This document shows positions 8,899 through 19,586 of a stretch of DNA of 64,000 nucleotides, one piece after another (within the stretch, counting starts at the first letter, position 1; every line of letters starts with the position of its first letter). A program made the position numbers and the translations under genes. The notes beneath the pieces are model-generated. The model worked only from the letters and a program-made list of their open reading frames with translations. It was not told where the DNA came from and searched no databases. This DNA comes from Achromobacter marplatensis (GTDB lineage: Bacteria; Pseudomonadota; Gammaproteobacteria; Burkholderiales; Burkholderiaceae_B): positions 1 to 64,000 of the forward strand of contig NZ_NJIG01000011.1 of the NCBI RefSeq assembly GCF_002209535.1, written 5' to 3'.

Positions 8899-10302
8899 AT
8901 GGCCCAAACCCTTTACGACAAACTCTGGGACGCCCACATCGTCCACCAGGAATCAGACGGCACCTGTCTGCTCTATATTGACCGCCACCTGCTGCACGAA
9001 GTCACCAGCCCGCAGGCGTTCGAGGGCTTGGCGATTGCCGGGCGCAAACCGTGGCGCACGGGCGCCAACCTGGCGGTCGCGGATCACAACGTCCCGACGA
9101 TCAATCGCGCCCAGGGTATCGATGACCCGGTATCCCGCCTGCAAGTGGACACGCTGGACACCAATTGCGATAAGTACGGCATTACCGAATTCCGCATGAA
9201 TGACCTGCGCCAGGGCATCGTGCACGTGATCGGCCCGGAGCAGGGCGCGACCTTGCCCGGGATGACCGTCGTCTGTGGCGACTCGCACACCAGCACGCAC
9301 GGCGCGCTGGGTGCGCTGGCCTTTGGTATCGGCACGTCGGAAGTCGAGCACGTGCTGGCGACCCAGACGCTCTTGATGAAGAAAGCCAAGAGCATGCTGA
9401 TCAAGGTGGAAGGCGAATTGCCCTTCGGCTGTACGGCCAAGGACGTCGTCCTGCACATCATCGGCATCATCGGCACGGCCGGCGGTACCGGCCACGCCAT
9501 CGAATTCGCGGGCAGCACCATCCGCGCGCTGTCCGTGGAAGGCCGCATGACGGTCTGCAACATGGCGATCGAAGCCGGCGCGCGCTCGGGCATGGTGGCG
9601 GTGGACGACAAGACCGTCGACTACTTCCGCGGTCGCCCCTTCGCCCCAGTGGGCGTGGTGTGGGACCAGGCCGTCAAATACTGGCGCACCCTGCACACGG
9701 ACGACGGCGCCAAGTTCGACACCGTGGTCGAAGTCAATGCGCGCGACATCAAGCCGCAAGTCACCTGGGGCACCTCGCCTGAAATGGTATTGCCGGTGGA
9801 TTCCCGCGTGCCGGACCCCGATCGCGAAAAGGACGATGTGCGTCGCAGCGGCATGGAACGCGCCCTGGAGTACATGGGCCTGAAGCCGAATACCCCGCTG
9901 ATCGATATCCGTGTGGATCGCGTGTTCATCGGCTCGTGCACCAACTCGCGCATCGAAGATTTGCGCGCGGCCGCCGTCGTGGCGCGCGGCAAGCGCGTGG
10001 CCTCGAACGTGCGCCAGGCGATGGTGGTGCCGGGGTCGGGCCTCGTCAAACAGCAAGCCGAACGCGAAGGCCTGGACAAGATCTTCATCGAAGCCGGCTT
10101 TGAATGGCGCGAGCCCGGTTGCTCGATGTGCCTGGCCATGAACGCCGACCGCCTGGAACCTGGCGAACGTTGCGCGTCCACGTCCAACCGCAATTTCGAA
10201 GGACGGCAGGGCCAGGGCGGCCGCACGCATCTGGTCAGCCCCGCCATGGCTGCCGCCGCTGCCGTGGCCGGCCATTTCGTCGACGTCCGCACGTTCCGTT
10301 AA
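8899..10302 (+). CDS. leuC: 3-Isopropylmalate dehydratase large subunit
   Basis: LeuC with LeuD isomerises 2- to 3-isopropylmalate in leucine synthesis. The 467-residue product begins [13 protein letters not shown] as is usual for the family; an in-frame upstream ATG at 8824 gives an unsupported extension. The three [4Fe-4S] ligands are C347 (SCTNSR), C408 and C411 (CSMC). leuD follows after 26 bp and leuB after it, forming a leuCDB operon that ends at the terminator at 12134. leuA is not in the window. Confidence 0.97.
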   Translation: MAQTLYDKLWDAHIVHQESDGTCLLYIDRHLLHEVTSPQAFEGLAIAGRKPWRTGANLAVADHNVPTINRAQGIDDPVSRLQVDTLDTNCDKYGITEFRMNDLRQGIVHVIGPEQGATLPGMTVVCGDSHTSTHGALGALAFGIGTSEVEHVLATQTLLMKKAKSMLIKVEGELPFGCTAKDVVLHIIGIIGTAGGTGHAIEFAGSTIRALSVEGRMTVCNMAIEAGARSGMVAVDDKTVDYFRGRPFAPVGVVWDQAVKYWRTLHTDDGAKFDTVVEVNARDIKPQVTWGTSPEMVLPVDSRVPDPDREKDDVRRSGMERALEYMGLKPNTPLIDIRVDRVFIGSCTNSRIEDLRAAAVVARGKRVASNVRQAMVVPGSGLVKQQAEREGLDKIFIEAGFEWREPGCSMCLAMNADRLEPGERCASTSNRNFEGRQGQGGRTHLVSPAMAAAAAVAGHFVDVRTFR

Positions 10303-10328
10303 GCGAATCAGCCCCGAGTACCGACATC

Positions 10329-10979
10329 ATGCAAGCATTTACCACTCACGAAGGCCTGGTGGCTCCGCTCGATCGCGAAAACGTCGACACGGACCTCATC
10401 ATTCCCAAGCAATTCCTCAAGTCCATCCAGCGCACGGGTTTCGGCCCGAACCTCTTTGACGAGCTGCGCTACCTGGATCACGGCGAACCCGGCATGGACA
10501 ACAGCAAGCGTCCGCTGAACCCGGATTTCGTGCTGAACCAGCCGCGTTACCAGGGCGCCTCGGTGCTGCTGGCGCGCAAGAACTTCGGTTGCGGCTCCAG
10601 CCGCGAACACGCGCCCTGGGCGCTGACGCAGTATGGTTTTCGCGCCATCATCGCGCCGTCCTACGCCGATATTTTCTTCAACAACAGCTTCAAGAACGGC
10701 CTGCTGCCGATCGTGCTGTCAGAATTGGAAGTGGCGCGCCTGTTCGACGAAGTCAAAGCCTTCCCGAACTACAAGCTGAACATCGATCTGGACCGCCAGG
10801 TCGTGATTGCCCCGGACGGCCGCGCGATGGGCTTCGACATCGAACCCTTCCGCAAATACTGCCTGCTGAACGGTTTCGACGACATCGGCCTGACCTTGCG
10901 CCATGCCGACAAGATCCGCGCCTTCGAGGCCGAGCGCTTGGCCCGCCACCCGTGGCTGGAAAGCCGTCCCATCGCCTGA
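10329..10979 (+). CDS. leuD: 3-Isopropylmalate dehydratase small subunit
   Basis: A 216-residue swivelling-domain subunit that completes the LeuC active site. Family hallmarks are the N-terminal [17 protein letters not shown] and the [14 protein letters not shown] loop. The ATG at 10329 gives the normal family length; the same frame extends upstream through leuC but without support. Second gene of leuCDB. Confidence 0.97.
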   Translation: MQAFTTHEGLVAPLDRENVDTDLIIPKQFLKSIQRTGFGPNLFDELRYLDHGEPGMDNSKRPLNPDFVLNQPRYQGASVLLARKNFGCGSSREHAPWALTQYGFRAIIAPSYADIFFNNSFKNGLLPIVLSELEVARLFDEVKAFPNYKLNIDLDRQVVIAPDGRAMGFDIEPFRKYCLLNGFDDIGLTLRHADKIRAFEAERLARHPWLESRPIA

Positions 10980-11010
10980 ACTCCATTCTGACCACAGGAT
11001 CGTTTCTTAA

Positions 11011-12087
11011 ATGACCCACCACATTGCAGTCTTGCCGGGTGACGGCATCGGCCCGGAAATCGTTGAACAGGCCGTGCGCGTCCTGAATGCGCTGGACGTT
11101 TCCTTCGACATCAAGCAGGCCCCCGTGGGCGGCGCCGCGTTCGACCAGTTCGAGCACCCGCTGCCGCCGGCCACGCTGAACCTGGCCAAGGAATCGGACG
11201 CCGTGCTGTTCGGCGCTGTCGGCGACTGGAAGTACGACAGCCTGCCGCGCGAGTTCCGTCCTGAGCAAGCCATCCTGGGCCTGCGCAAGGCGCTGGGCCT
11301 GTTCGCCAACCTGCGTCCCGCCATCCTGTATCCCGAGCTGGCCAGCGCCTCGTCGCTCAAGCCCGAGATCGTGTCCGGCCTGGACATCCTGATCATTCGC
11401 GAACTGACCGGCGACATCTATTTCGGCACGCCGCGCGGCGTGCGTTCGTCGCCCGACGGCGCCTTCACGGGCGAACGCGAAGGCTACGACACGATGCGCT
11501 ACGCCGAATCCGAAGTGCGCCGCATCGCGCGCATCGGCTTCGAATCGGCCCGCAAGCGCAACAAGAAGCTGTGCAGCGTGGACAAGGCCAACGTGCTGGA
11601 AACCTCGCAGTTCTGGCGCGATATCGTCATTGAGGTGGCACGCGAATATCCCGACGTCGAGCTGTCGCACATGTACGTCGACAACGCCGCGATGCAGCTG
11701 GTGCGCAACCCGCGCCAATTCGACGTCATCGTCACGGGCAACCTCTTCGGCGACATCCTGTCGGACGAAGCCGCCATGTTGACGGGCTCGATCGGCATGT
11801 TGCCGTCCGCCTCGCTGAATGCCGGCGGCCAAGGCTTGTACGAACCCAGCCACGGTTCCGCGCCCGACATCGCCGGCCAAGGCATCGCCAACCCGCTGGC
11901 AACGATCCTGTCGGCCGCCATGCTGCTGCGCTACTCGCTGAATCTGGCGCCGCAGGCCGACCGCATCGAAGCCGCCGTGCGCCGCGTGCTGGCTGACGGC
12001 TTGCGCACCGCCGACATCTTCGAGCCGGGCACGACGAAAGTCGGCACGGCAGGCATGGGCGACGCGGTACTCAAAGCCCTGGCCTGA
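11011..12087 (+). CDS. leuB: 3-Isopropylmalate dehydrogenase
   Basis: A 358-residue NAD-dependent oxidative decarboxylase converting 3-isopropylmalate to 2-ketoisocaproate. It shows [13 protein letters not shown] at the N-terminus, [22 protein letters not shown], and the metal/substrate motif [25 protein letters not shown] split over the active site, followed by [18 protein letters not shown]. The last gene of leuCDB, 31 bp after leuD, and followed by a strong terminator. Confidence 0.97.
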   Translation: MTHHIAVLPGDGIGPEIVEQAVRVLNALDVSFDIKQAPVGGAAFDQFEHPLPPATLNLAKESDAVLFGAVGDWKYDSLPREFRPEQAILGLRKALGLFANLRPAILYPELASASSLKPEIVSGLDILIIRELTGDIYFGTPRGVRSSPDGAFTGEREGYDTMRYAESEVRRIARIGFESARKRNKKLCSVDKANVLETSQFWRDIVIEVAREYPDVELSHMYVDNAAMQLVRNPRQFDVIVTGNLFGDILSDEAAMLTGSIGMLPSASLNAGGQGLYEPSHGSAPDIAGQGIANPLATILSAAMLLRYSLNLAPQADRIEAAVRRVLADGLRTADIFEPGTTKVGTAGMGDAVLKALA

Positions 12088-12133
12088 TTTGCCTGGCAAG
12101 GGGCGCGCCCTTGCGGCGCAGCCCCCGATTTTC

Positions 12134-12161
12134 AAGGGCCGCCCGCAAGGCGGCCCTTTTT
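12134..12161 (+). terminator. Rho-independent terminator after leuB
   Basis: A perfect 10-bp stem, AAGGGCCGCC (12134-12143) with GGCGGCCCTT (12149-12158), loop CGCAA, then a T run to 12161. Confidence 0.92.
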
Positions 12162-12319
12162 GTCGTGTTGCGACGGCGCTGCGAAAGGCGTGCCCACATC
12201 TTGCGGCCCCTATTTTTTAAAGCTGCGCTGCAACATCAATGCGTGCATTCTGATAAATTGTTGAATTGCACGTTTTTTTCTACCCCAGACCTTGTCTCCA
12301 CCTTTATAGAGCGATTGAA

Positions 12320-13450
12320 ATGAATCAAGCAGTAGGCCTTGTCGGCTGGCGCGGAATGGTCGGCTCGGTGCTCATGCAACGCATGCGCGACGAGAACGAC
12401 TTCGCACTGATCGAACCGGTGTTCTTTTCCACCAGCAACGCTGGCGGCGCCGCGCCCACTTGGGCCGAAGGCGCAGGTCCGTTGCAAAATGCCTACGATA
12501 TTGATGCTCTGAAAAAACTGCCGATCATCGTGACGGCGCAAGGTGGCGATTACACGTCTGAGGTCTACCCGAAGCTGCGTGGCGCGGGCTGGAACGGCAT
12601 CTGGATCGACGCGGCCAGCACCCTGCGCATGGCCGACGACGCCATCATCGTGCTGGACCCGGTCAACCGCCCGGTGATTGACGCTGCGCTCAAGCGCGGC
12701 GTGCGCAATTTCATCGGCGGCAACTGCACCGTCAGCTGCATGCTGATGGGTCTGGCCGGCCTGTTCAACAACGACCTGGTGGAATGGATGACCACCATGA
12801 CGTACCAGGCGGCATCTGGCGGCGGCGCGCAGCACATGCGCGAACTGCTGACCCAGTTCGGTGAAATCAACCAGGCGGTCAAGCCCCTGCTGAACGACCC
12901 CGCGTCGGCCATCCTGGAAATCGACCGCGGCGTGCTGGCCAAGCAGAAGGATCCGGCGCTGCCCCACGAACATTTCGGCGTGCCGCTGGGCGGTAACCTG
13001 ATTCCCTGGATCGACAAGGATCTGGGCGACGGGATGTCGAAAGAAGAGTGGAAGGGCGAAGTCGAGACCAACAAGATCCTGGGCCGCGGCGCCGCTTTCG
13101 GTACCGCTCCGACCCCGATCGACGGCCTGTGCGTGCGCATCGGCGCGATGCGCTGCCACAGCCAGGCGTTGACCATCAAGCTCAAGCGCGATGTGCCGCT
13201 GGACGAAATCGAAGCGCTGATCGCCCAAGGCACGCAATGGGCCAAGGTTATTCCGAATACCAAGGAAGCAACCGTTTCCGCACTGACCCCGGTTGCCGTG
13301 ACCGGCACGCTGGATATCCCGGTGGGCCGCCTGCGCAAGCTGTCGATGGGTTCCCAATACCTGGGCGCCTTCACGGTGGGCGACCAACTGCTGTGGGGCG
13401 CTGCCGAGCCGCTGCGCCGCATGCTGCGCATCGCGCTGGCCGAAGCCTGA
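12320..13450 (+). CDS. asd: Aspartate-semialdehyde dehydrogenase
   Basis: A 376-residue enzyme that reduces aspartyl phosphate to aspartate semialdehyde, feeding lysine, diaminopimelate, threonine and methionine synthesis. It starts [22 protein letters not shown], the NADP-binding loop, and has the catalytic-cysteine motif [10 protein letters not shown]. It is the long Gram-negative form. The gene has its own space, with terminators on both sides, so it is probably monocistronic. Confidence 0.97.
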   Translation: MNQAVGLVGWRGMVGSVLMQRMRDENDFALIEPVFFSTSNAGGAAPTWAEGAGPLQNAYDIDALKKLPIIVTAQGGDYTSEVYPKLRGAGWNGIWIDAASTLRMADDAIIVLDPVNRPVIDAALKRGVRNFIGGNCTVSCMLMGLAGLFNNDLVEWMTTMTYQAASGGGAQHMRELLTQFGEINQAVKPLLNDPASAILEIDRGVLAKQKDPALPHEHFGVPLGGNLIPWIDKDLGDGMSKEEWKGEVETNKILGRGAAFGTAPTPIDGLCVRIGAMRCHSQALTIKLKRDVPLDEIEALIAQGTQWAKVIPNTKEATVSALTPVAVTGTLDIPVGRLRKLSMGSQYLGAFTVGDQLLWGAAEPLRRMLRIALAEA

Positions 13451-13499
13451 TGCCGTTTCGGGCGCCCCGTTTGGGTGCCTGATCTTACGGTTTGGCAAA

Positions 13500-13523
13500 C
13501 AAGGGCACCTGCGGGTGCCCTTG
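13500..13523 (+). terminator. Hairpin terminator after asd
   Basis: Perfect 10-bp stem, CAAGGGCACC (13500-13509) with GGTGCCCTTG (13514-13523), loop TGCG. The following T-tract is poor (ATGTTTATG), so termination may be partial. Confidence 0.65.
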
Positions 13524-13707
13524 ATGTTTATGCAATCGTCAAAGCAGTGTGGTGGATGTGCCCGCGAGCCAACGCCAATGCGCCTTTCAGGTTTGTGAAA
13601 TGCGCGTCATCCATTACACTTTTCCGGTGAATTGAGGCCTGTTTTCACCTAACTGGTGCGAACGGGCTCTAGCCCGTAATTCGACTACAAGAACGGAATT
13701 CCAGCTT

Positions 13708-15570
13708 ATGACCCAGCGTTCGCGCCACGTGAAGCATGCCCGCCGTTTGAAAACCCTTCAATGGGCGATTGCCCTGGCGATAGGGTCGAGCATGTGCAGT
13801 TCGGCGCTGGCCATGCGCGTGGGGCATTCGCGTGTCGTGTCCGTGCCGGGTGCGCCCTTGCAGGCCGTAGTGGGGTTGCAGGAACTGACCCCCGACGAAG
13901 TGGCTTCACTGAAGGTGAAGGTGGCGGACGAAGCAGCCTGGGAACGCGCGGGCCTGAAGCCGCCGGTGCCGCTGGCCAGCATGGTGGTCAGGGTCGAAGA
14001 CGGGCTGGACGGCACGCGTAAGAATCTGCGGGTGCGCGGCACGCAGCCTCCGGCAAGCGGGGCAGTGGACTTGCTGCTGGATATCAGTTCCAGTTCCGGG
14101 CAGCGTCAGGTGCAGGTCAGCGTGCTGGTGCCCTTGCGCGGCACCGGCGCCGATGTGACGCCGGCCGCGGTCGGCACAACGGCGCGCGCGGGCGGCACGG
14201 CGGGTTCCGTCAATGTGAAGTCGGGCGACAACCTTTTCGCCATCGCCCAGCGCAACGCGGTGCCCAACGCGTCGGTCTATCAGATGCTGGTTGCGCTGTG
14301 GCGCGCCAACCCCGAGGCGTTCATCCAGAACAATATGAATCTGGTGCGCGCCGGGCAAAAACTGAATATCCCGGATGCGGCAACGGTCCGAGCGATTGAT
14401 CCCGCGGAAGCGCGCCGTATTTTCAATGAACATGCCGAGGCGTTTGCCAAGTACCGTGCACGGCTTGGCGCTGCTGCGGGTGCCAATCCGTCGGTGGTGA
14501 AGGGCCAGGACGCGGCATCGGGCACCGTCGCCCGACCGGGCGACACGGGCGTGGCCAGCGCCGCGCCCACGCAAGACCGCGTCCGCCTGTCCACCGGCCA
14601 AGCGCAGGACAGCGCCTCCGCGCAAGCGGAAGCGCAAGCCGATGCTCGGACCTCGTCCGAGCGCGCCATGAAAGACGTGGAAAGCCGGGTGAGTCAGTTG
14701 CAGACCAATGTGGACGACCTGAACAAGGCCGTCGCCCAGCAGGGTGCTGCCGGGGCCGGTGGCGCAGCGGGCGCTGCTGGTGCTTCGGGCGCCGCAGGCA
14801 CTTCGGGCGCCGCTGGCACTACGGGCGCCGCAGGCACTACGGGCGCCGCAGGCACTACGGGCGCGGCAGGTGCTTCAGGTGCCGCAGGTACTTCGGGCGC
14901 CGCAGGTGCTTCAGGTGCCGCAGGTACTTCGGGCCCCGCAGGTACTTCGGGCGCCGCAGGTACTTCCGGCGCCGCAGGTACTCCGGGCACGGCAGGTACT
15001 CCGGGTGCCGCGGGTACTTCCGGCGCCGCAGGTGCTTCCGGTGCCGCAGGTACTCCGGGTGCCGCAGGTACTCCTGGCGCAGCCGGTACCTCGGGCGCGG
15101 CAGGTGCTTCGGGTGCAGCAGGTACCTCGGGCGCAGCAGGTGCCCCGGGTGCAGCGGGTACTCCGGGCGCAGCAGGTGCGCCGGGTGCAGCCGGTACTCC
15201 TGGCGCCGCAGGTACCCAGGGTGCAGCAGGCGCGCCAGGCGCAGCCGGCACACCCGGTGCGTCCTCTACCGACAAGGCGGCGGGAACTGCTCCGACCAAC
15301 GCCAAAGACCTGACTTCCGGCATGCCCAGCTGGCTTGCCGATAATCTGCTCGTCATCGTCACCGCCGTGCTGGCGCTGATCGCATTCGCCATCGCCTGGC
15401 TGCTGCGCCGTGCCGGCGCCCGGCGCGGGGACGACGACGAGGAAACGTACGCCTATAACGAGCCTGCGCTGGACACGGCAGCGCTGAACCGCAAGCTCGA
15501 TACGATCAATCTCGACCTGGACGAACCGCCCACGGACGAACCGCGCCGAGTCAGCGGTCCACGGGTTTGA
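13708..15570 (+). CDS. fimV: FimV-like peptidoglycan-linked membrane protein with a collagen-like tract
   Basis: The 620-residue protein has a signal peptide cleaved near residue 35 (SSALA), a FimV N-terminal domain ([17 protein letters not shown] and following), a LysM-like segment at about 170-225 ([12 protein letters not shown]), and a short coiled coil (315-345). Residues 346-519 are 58 uninterrupted Gly-X-Y triplets, mostly GAA-GTS or GAA-GTP. One membrane helix (545-566) and a short acidic tail ([12 protein letters not shown]) follow. FimV proteins act at the cell pole in type IV pilus and polarity functions. The usual large TPR-bearing cytoplasmic domain is missing here, replaced by a tail of about 50 residues. 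truA begins 3 bp after the stop, as is common for fimV-truA. Confidence 0.85.
   Translation: MTQRSRHVKHARRLKTLQWAIALAIGSSMCSSALAMRVGHSRVVSVPGAPLQAVVGLQELTPDEVASLKVKVADEAAWERAGLKPPVPLASMVVRVEDGLDGTRKNLRVRGTQPPASGAVDLLLDISSSSGQRQVQVSVLVPLRGTGADVTPAAVGTTARAGGTAGSVNVKSGDNLFAIAQRNAVPNASVYQMLVALWRANPEAFIQNNMNLVRAGQKLNIPDAATVRAIDPAEARRIFNEHAEAFAKYRARLGAAAGANPSVVKGQDAASGTVARPGDTGVASAAPTQDRVRLSTGQAQDSASAQAEAQADARTSSERAMKDVESRVSQLQTNVDDLNKAVAQQGAAGAGGAAGAAGASGAAGTSGAAGTTGAAGTTGAAGTTGAAGASGAAGTSGAAGASGAAGTSGPAGTSGAAGTSGAAGTPGTAGTPGAAGTSGAAGASGAAGTPGAAGTPGAAGTSGAAGASGAAGTSGAAGAPGAAGTPGAAGAPGAAGTPGAAGTQGAAGAPGAAGTPGASSTDKAAGTAPTNAKDLTSGMPSWLADNLLVIVTAVLALIAFAIAWLLRRAGARRGDDDEETYAYNEPALDTAALNRKLDTINLDLDEPPTDEPRRVSGPRV
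14743..15264 (+). repeat. 18-bp-unit tandem repeat coding for Gly-X-Y triplets
   Basis: The DNA alternates nine-base blocks reading ggc-gcc-gca and ggt-act-tcg with drift, so the working unit is 18 bp (six residues) over 522 bp. All changes keep Gly in every third place. Copy-number change would keep the frame and only alter the length of the stalk. Confidence 0.92.
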
Positions 15571-15573
15571 ATA

Positions 15574-16383
15574 ATGTCTAGAGTTGCATTGGGGCTGGCG
15601 TATGACGGCTCCGCTTGGCAGGGTTGGCAGACGCAGCCGCACCGGCAGACGGTGCAGGACACGCTGGAATCCGCCCTGGCCAGTTTTTGTGGTGTGGAGG
15701 GTGTCGTTCCCACAATTTGCGCCGGCCGCACCGATACCGGCGTGCATGGTGCGATGCAGGTGGTCCATCTGGATACGACGCTGGACCGCCGCATGGAATC
15801 CTGGGTGCGGGGCGTGAACGCGTTTCTGCCTTCCAGTGTCTCGGTGCAGTGGGCGCAGTCGGTGTCCGACGAATTCCATGCGCGATTCTCCGCGCGCGCC
15901 CGCACCTACGTCTATTTGCTGTGGCGCGGCCGGGTTCGGCCGGCGCTATGGGCGGGCAGGGCGGGCTGGTGCTTTCAGCCGCTGGATGTGGCGGCCATGC
16001 AGGCCGCCGCGAATGCGCTGCTGGGCGAACACGATTTCTCCAGCTTCCGGTCTTCGCAATGCCAGGCCAAGCATCCGGTGCGCCACATGCACCGGCTGGA
16101 CATCGAAGAGCGCGGGCCCTTCCTGGTGTTCACCTTGAAGGCCAATGCGTTCCTGCATCACATGGTGCGCAACATCATGGGCGCGTTGTTGCAGATCGGG
16201 CAGGGCAGGGAATCCGTGGACTGGATGGCGCAGTTGTTGTCCTGGCGCGACCGCAAGCTCGGTGCGCCCACGTTTTCGCCGGATGGCCTGTATTTGTCCG
16301 CGATTGATTACCCGGCTGAATTCGGCCTGGAAGAGTTGGACGGCGGGTCGTTGTTGCTGTCGCCGTTCACGCGAACCTATTAG
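15574..16383 (+). CDS. truA: tRNA pseudouridine(38-40) synthase
   Basis: A 269-residue enzyme that isomerises uridines 38, 39 and 40 in the anticodon arm of tRNAs. The catalytic aspartate is D54 in [10 protein letters not shown], and [14 protein letters not shown] and [12 protein letters not shown] motifs are present. It starts 3 bp after fimV and is probably co-transcribed with it. Confidence 0.97.
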   Translation: MSRVALGLAYDGSAWQGWQTQPHRQTVQDTLESALASFCGVEGVVPTICAGRTDTGVHGAMQVVHLDTTLDRRMESWVRGVNAFLPSSVSVQWAQSVSDEFHARFSARARTYVYLLWRGRVRPALWAGRAGWCFQPLDVAAMQAAANALLGEHDFSSFRSSQCQAKHPVRHMHRLDIEERGPFLVFTLKANAFLHHMVRNIMGALLQIGQGRESVDWMAQLLSWRDRKLGAPTFSPDGLYLSAIDYPAEFGLEELDGGSLLLSPFTRTY

Positions 16384-16436
16384 GAAAGCGCCGTAACCCA
16401 AGGCGCGTTTCCCGCGCCCATTTGGAGGTCTTCGCC

Positions 16437-17534
16437 ATGCAACGCCGCGCGTTTTTGAAGCAAACTGCCTTGGGCGCCGCCGCAGGCAGCGCTGCGTTGG
16501 CGGCTCCGGCCTTCGCGCAGGAGGCGCCCACCGTGTCGTGGCGGCTGGCGTCCAGCTTCCCGAACGAATCGCCCACGCTGTTTGCGGGCGCGGAGGACGT
16601 CGCGCGGTATGTGGCTGAAGTCACCGACGGGCACTTCAACATCGAGATCTTCCCCGCTGGTGATCTGGTGCAGCCCGGCCAGGTGTTGGAAGCCGTGCAG
16701 CACCGTGTGGTGGACTGCGGCCATACCGCGTCGACCCGGTACTTCGACATGGATCCCGCGCTGTGTTTCGACGCCGGTGTGCCGTTCGGCCTGAATACCC
16801 GGCAGATGAATGCCTGGATGACCCAAGGCGAAGGCCTGGCGCTGACGCGCGTGCTTTTCGATAAATACAACATCTTGAATTTTCCCTGTGGTTACACCGG
16901 GGCGCAGATGGGTGGTTGGTTCCGCGGCGAGGTCAAGACCGTGGATGACCTGCGCGGCTTGAAGGTCAAGGCGGGCGGGTTCGCCCGGCACGTGCTGTCG
17001 CGCCTGGGTGCTACGCCGGTCGAGGTGGCGGTCTCGGATACCTATGCCGCGCTGGAAGACGGAACGGTAGACGCCGTGGCGTGGATTGGCCCCCATGACG
17101 ACGAAAGCCTGGCGCTCTATAAAGTCGCCAGGAACTATTACTTTCCGGGATGGTGGGCGGGCACCTTGCAACTGTCGCTGTACGTGAATCAGGATGCGTA
17201 CGACGAATTGCCCAAGCCCTATCAATCCGCGCTGGCGCTGGCCTGCCGGATGGCCACAGGCAACATGATCGCCAAGTACGACGCCGGCAACCCGGATGCC
17301 CTGCGCCGGCTGGTGTCGCGCGGCGCGCAACTGAAGGCATTTCCCAAGCCCGTCCTGCAAGCGTGCTACGAGGCCTCGCTGGCCGCCTATAAAGAGATGG
17401 GCGCCAAGGACCCGATGTTCAAGAAGCTGTACGAAAGCATGACGGCCTTCCGGGACAAGGAGGTGCCGTGGTTCCGCGTGGCCGAGGGCAGTTTCGATAA
17501 TCTGATCGCCACGCTGGGCCAGCCGGGCGCCTGA
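16437..17534 (+). CDS. Orphan TRAP-transporter substrate-binding protein (DctP/TakP-like)
   Basis: A 365-residue periplasmic binding protein. The N-terminus MQRRAFLKQTALGAAAG is a twin-arginine-type signal, with a cleavage site near AFA (residue 27). The start at 16437 is set by a GGAGG ribosome site 8 bp upstream. The body resembles the TakP branch of TRAP binding proteins (alpha-keto acids), including the WWAGTLQLSLYVN stretch and an EVAVSDTYAALEDGTVDA helix region. No DctQ or DctM permease gene is adjacent, so it must work with a distant permease or act otherwise. It sits between truA and trpF, with loose spacing. Confidence 0.85.
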   Translation: MQRRAFLKQTALGAAAGSAALAAPAFAQEAPTVSWRLASSFPNESPTLFAGAEDVARYVAEVTDGHFNIEIFPAGDLVQPGQVLEAVQHRVVDCGHTASTRYFDMDPALCFDAGVPFGLNTRQMNAWMTQGEGLALTRVLFDKYNILNFPCGYTGAQMGGWFRGEVKTVDDLRGLKVKAGGFARHVLSRLGATPVEVAVSDTYAALEDGTVDAVAWIGPHDDESLALYKVARNYYFPGWWAGTLQLSLYVNQDAYDELPKPYQSALALACRMATGNMIAKYDAGNPDALRRLVSRGAQLKAFPKPVLQACYEASLAAYKEMGAKDPMFKKLYESMTAFRDKEVPWFRVAEGSFDNLIATLGQPGA

Positions 17535-17591
17535 ACGCACGCGGCGCGCCGGATATACTGAACCGGCACGTCGCGTTGGGCGACATAAGTG

Positions 17592-18278
17592 ATGAGTTTC
17601 ATGCGCACACGCATCAAGATCTGCGGATTGACCCGCGAACAAGACATCGAAGCCGCCGTGTCGGCGGGCGTCGATGCGATCGGTTTTGTCTTCTACGCCA
17701 AGAGCAAGCGCTGCCTGACGCCGACGCGGGCTGCGCAACTGCGCCGCACGGTGCCGGCGTTCGTGGACGTCGTGGCGCTGTTCGTGAATCCGGACCCCGC
17801 TGACGTGCAGGCCGTGCTGGATCAGGTCGGCCCCGAACTGCTGCAGTTTCATGGCGACGAGACGCCGCAAGATTGCGGCCGCTACGGCCACCGTTTCCTG
17901 CGCGCGTTCCGCGCGGGCGCGCCGGGCCTGGACACCGCGGAAGACCTGGCTGCCAGCTGCCGCGCCTATGGCGAGGCGGCGGGGTGGCTGTTCGACAGCT
18001 ACAGCGCCGGATACGGAGGCAGCGGCCACGGATTCGACTATGCCTTGCTGGATGAAGTGCGTGCCGATCCGGTGTCGCGGCCGTTGATCCTGTCGGGCGG
18101 ATTGAACGGCGAAAACGTCGGCCAGGCCATCGAGTTGGTACGGCCCTGGGGGGTCGATGTCAGTAGTGGCGTCGAAGTCGAGCAAGGAATAAAAAGTTCT
18201 GATAGAATCTCGTTCTTCGTTGATGCAGCACATGCAGCGGACACGAAATTGAAGGGAAAAAGTAGTGCACGCGGGTGA
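17592..18278 (+). CDS. trpF: Phosphoribosylanthranilate isomerase
   Basis: A 228-residue TIM-barrel enzyme for the third step of tryptophan synthesis. Catalytic motif IKICGLT near residue 9, LQFHGDE in the middle, and phosphate-binding LILSGGLNGENV and GVDVSSGVE loops are present. The ATG at 17592 is chosen, but GTG 17589 and ATG 17601 are possible and none has a strong ribosome site. trpB and trpA do not follow; the next gene is tRNA-Val. The last 15 residues (DTKLKGKSSARG) are unusual and probably extra tail. Confidence 0.94.
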   Translation: MSFMRTRIKICGLTREQDIEAAVSAGVDAIGFVFYAKSKRCLTPTRAAQLRRTVPAFVDVVALFVNPDPADVQAVLDQVGPELLQFHGDETPQDCGRYGHRFLRAFRAGAPGLDTAEDLAASCRAYGEAAGWLFDSYSAGYGGSGHGFDYALLDEVRADPVSRPLILSGGLNGENVGQAIELVRPWGVDVSSGVEVEQGIKSSDRISFFVDAAHAADTKLKGKSSARG

Positions 18279-18368
18279 GGTTTTGGCGGTGGTTTCAAGC
18301 ACCAGCGCCCATGCTTAAAAGCAAAACTTCAAACGCAATGAAAACAGCAAAAAGTTCTTCAAGACGAT

Positions 18369-18397
18369 TTGCACAGTTCAAAAAAGCACTATATAAT
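18369..18397 (+). promoter_or_regulatory. Sigma-70 promoter of tRNA-Val
   Basis: TTGCAC (18369-18374), 17-bp spacer, consensus TATAAT (18392-18397), about 13 bp before the tRNA. Confidence 0.85.
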
Positions 18398-18410
18398 TCT
18401 TCTTCTTTGC

Positions 18411-18487
18411 AGGCGGTTAGCTCAGTTGGTTAGAGCGCCACGTTGACATCGTGGAGGTCGTTGGTTCGAACCCAATACCGCCTACCA
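18411..18487 (+). tRNA. tRNA-Val(GAC)
   Basis: 77 nt with encoded CCA. Acceptor AGGCGGT pairs with ACCGCCT; U8-A9 and D stem GCTC/GAGC follow. The anticodon stem CCACG/CGTGG carries loop TTGACAT, giving anticodon GAC (valine, GUC codons). T arm GTTGG-TTCGAAC-CCAAT. Own promoter and terminator. Confidence 0.97.
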
Positions 18488-18520
18488 GAATTCCTGCAAA
18501 GCAGTGCCAAGCACTGTCTT

Positions 18521-18555
18521 AAAAGCCGCGAAAGTCCTAGACTTCGCGGCTTTTT
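18521..18555 (+). terminator. Terminator after tRNA-Val
   Basis: Stem AAAAGCCGCGAA (18521-18532) with TTCGCGGCTTTT (18543-18554), followed by T at 18555. The A-rich 5' arm makes it potentially active on both strands. From here to 18807 I see no gene; the stretch is AT-richer than average. Confidence 0.9.
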
Positions 18556-18807
18556 GCATTGGAGCGCGGAATGTAAACCGTGGCTGTTGCTTGGGTATGG
18601 GTTTTCTAGCGTGAATATTCCGCGAGCTTTTGTGTGCCAAAAATATTTCCGATCGCAGTCGCTGCAATTCGGAATGGGGAACGACCCATATTATTTTCAT
18701 GCGGCATAAAGGCGTATCAATGCGGGGGATTCCCTGCAAAAAGCGCGCCCGTCCCGATGCCGGAATTTATCTGATATGGTCCGGATAGACTCCACCCCAG
18801 CCAAACC

Positions 18808-19524
18808 ATGCATAAATCTCTAAAGGCGATGCTCTTGATCCCCGGCCTGCTGCTGGCCGCCTGCGCGGTCAAGCCGCCGCCGGAAAAAGCGGCGCAGCCG
18901 CGTATCGATGAATTGCCGATGTATGGCGGCATGGATCGGGCGGCGGCGGCCGAACTGCAGGCAAGCGACAAGAAACTCATCGCCGACGCCACCCAGGCAT
19001 TCGGTTCTGCCGACAATGCTTCAAAAGCCTGGGTCTCGCAGGGATATCGCTTCTATCAGGCAGACCAGCTTGGCATGGCCATGCGTCGCTTCAATCAGGC
19101 ATGGCTGCTGAACCCAGATAATCCCGAGGTGTATACGGGCTTTGCGGCGGTTCTGCATGATCAAGGCAAGTATTGCCAAGCCATGAGCATGATGGATCAG
19201 GCGATCAGCCATGATCCCCCCACGTTCCAGGGCATATACGCGGATGCCGGGCGCATTGCGGCCCGTTGCGCGGCGGAGGACAAGACGTTGCCGCCCGAGG
19301 CCCGGGTGGCGGCAACCGCCCGGTCAGACGCGTGGTACCGCAAAGGCGAAGCTGTCGAGCCGAACAAGGGCTACCTGTATTCCTCTTGGGCAACGGCCTA
19401 TTACTGGCGGGGGCAATACGACCAGGCTTGGGCGATGGTCGTCAAGGCGCGCGCGGCCGGCGGCTCGCCGGGGCCAAAGTTCATGGACATGCTGCGCGCA
19501 AAAATGCCCGAGCCCCGGTCGTAG
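18808..19524 (+). CDS. TPR-like lipoprotein of unknown role
   Basis: A 238-residue protein with a lipoprotein signal (lipobox LLAAC, Cys19). The mature part has tetratricopeptide-like helices: AWVSQGYRFYQADQLGMAMRR, then NPDNPEVYTGFAAVLHDQGKY, and a C-terminal NKGYLYSSWATAYYWRGQYDQA. It is therefore a periplasmic-side lipoprotein likely to bind other proteins. I do not recognise a named family. A YbaN-type gene follows after 62 bp. Confidence 0.75.
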   Translation: MHKSLKAMLLIPGLLLAACAVKPPPEKAAQPRIDELPMYGGMDRAAAAELQASDKKLIADATQAFGSADNASKAWVSQGYRFYQADQLGMAMRRFNQAWLLNPDNPEVYTGFAAVLHDQGKYCQAMSMMDQAISHDPPTFQGIYADAGRIAARCAAEDKTLPPEARVAATARSDAWYRKGEAVEPNKGYLYSSWATAYYWRGQYDQAWAMVVKARAAGGSPGPKFMDMLRAKMPEPRS

Positions 19525-19586
19525 CCCTTGGGCTGCGTCAATCACCCCGGTCCAAGCCCGGCATTTGCGATATTCTGCTGACCATC

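Noticed and set aside
8953..12135. Long open frames opposite leuC, leuD and leuB (440 and 460 codons)
   Set aside because: They are antisense to genes with complete catalytic motifs; long antisense frames are expected in GC-rich DNA.
14694..15392. Proline-rich frame antisense to the collagen-like tract
   Set aside because: It arises from the repeat DNA read backwards and has no start signal.
18443..18709. An 88-codon frame starting inside tRNA-Val
   Set aside because: It runs through the tRNA and its terminator and has no ribosome site.
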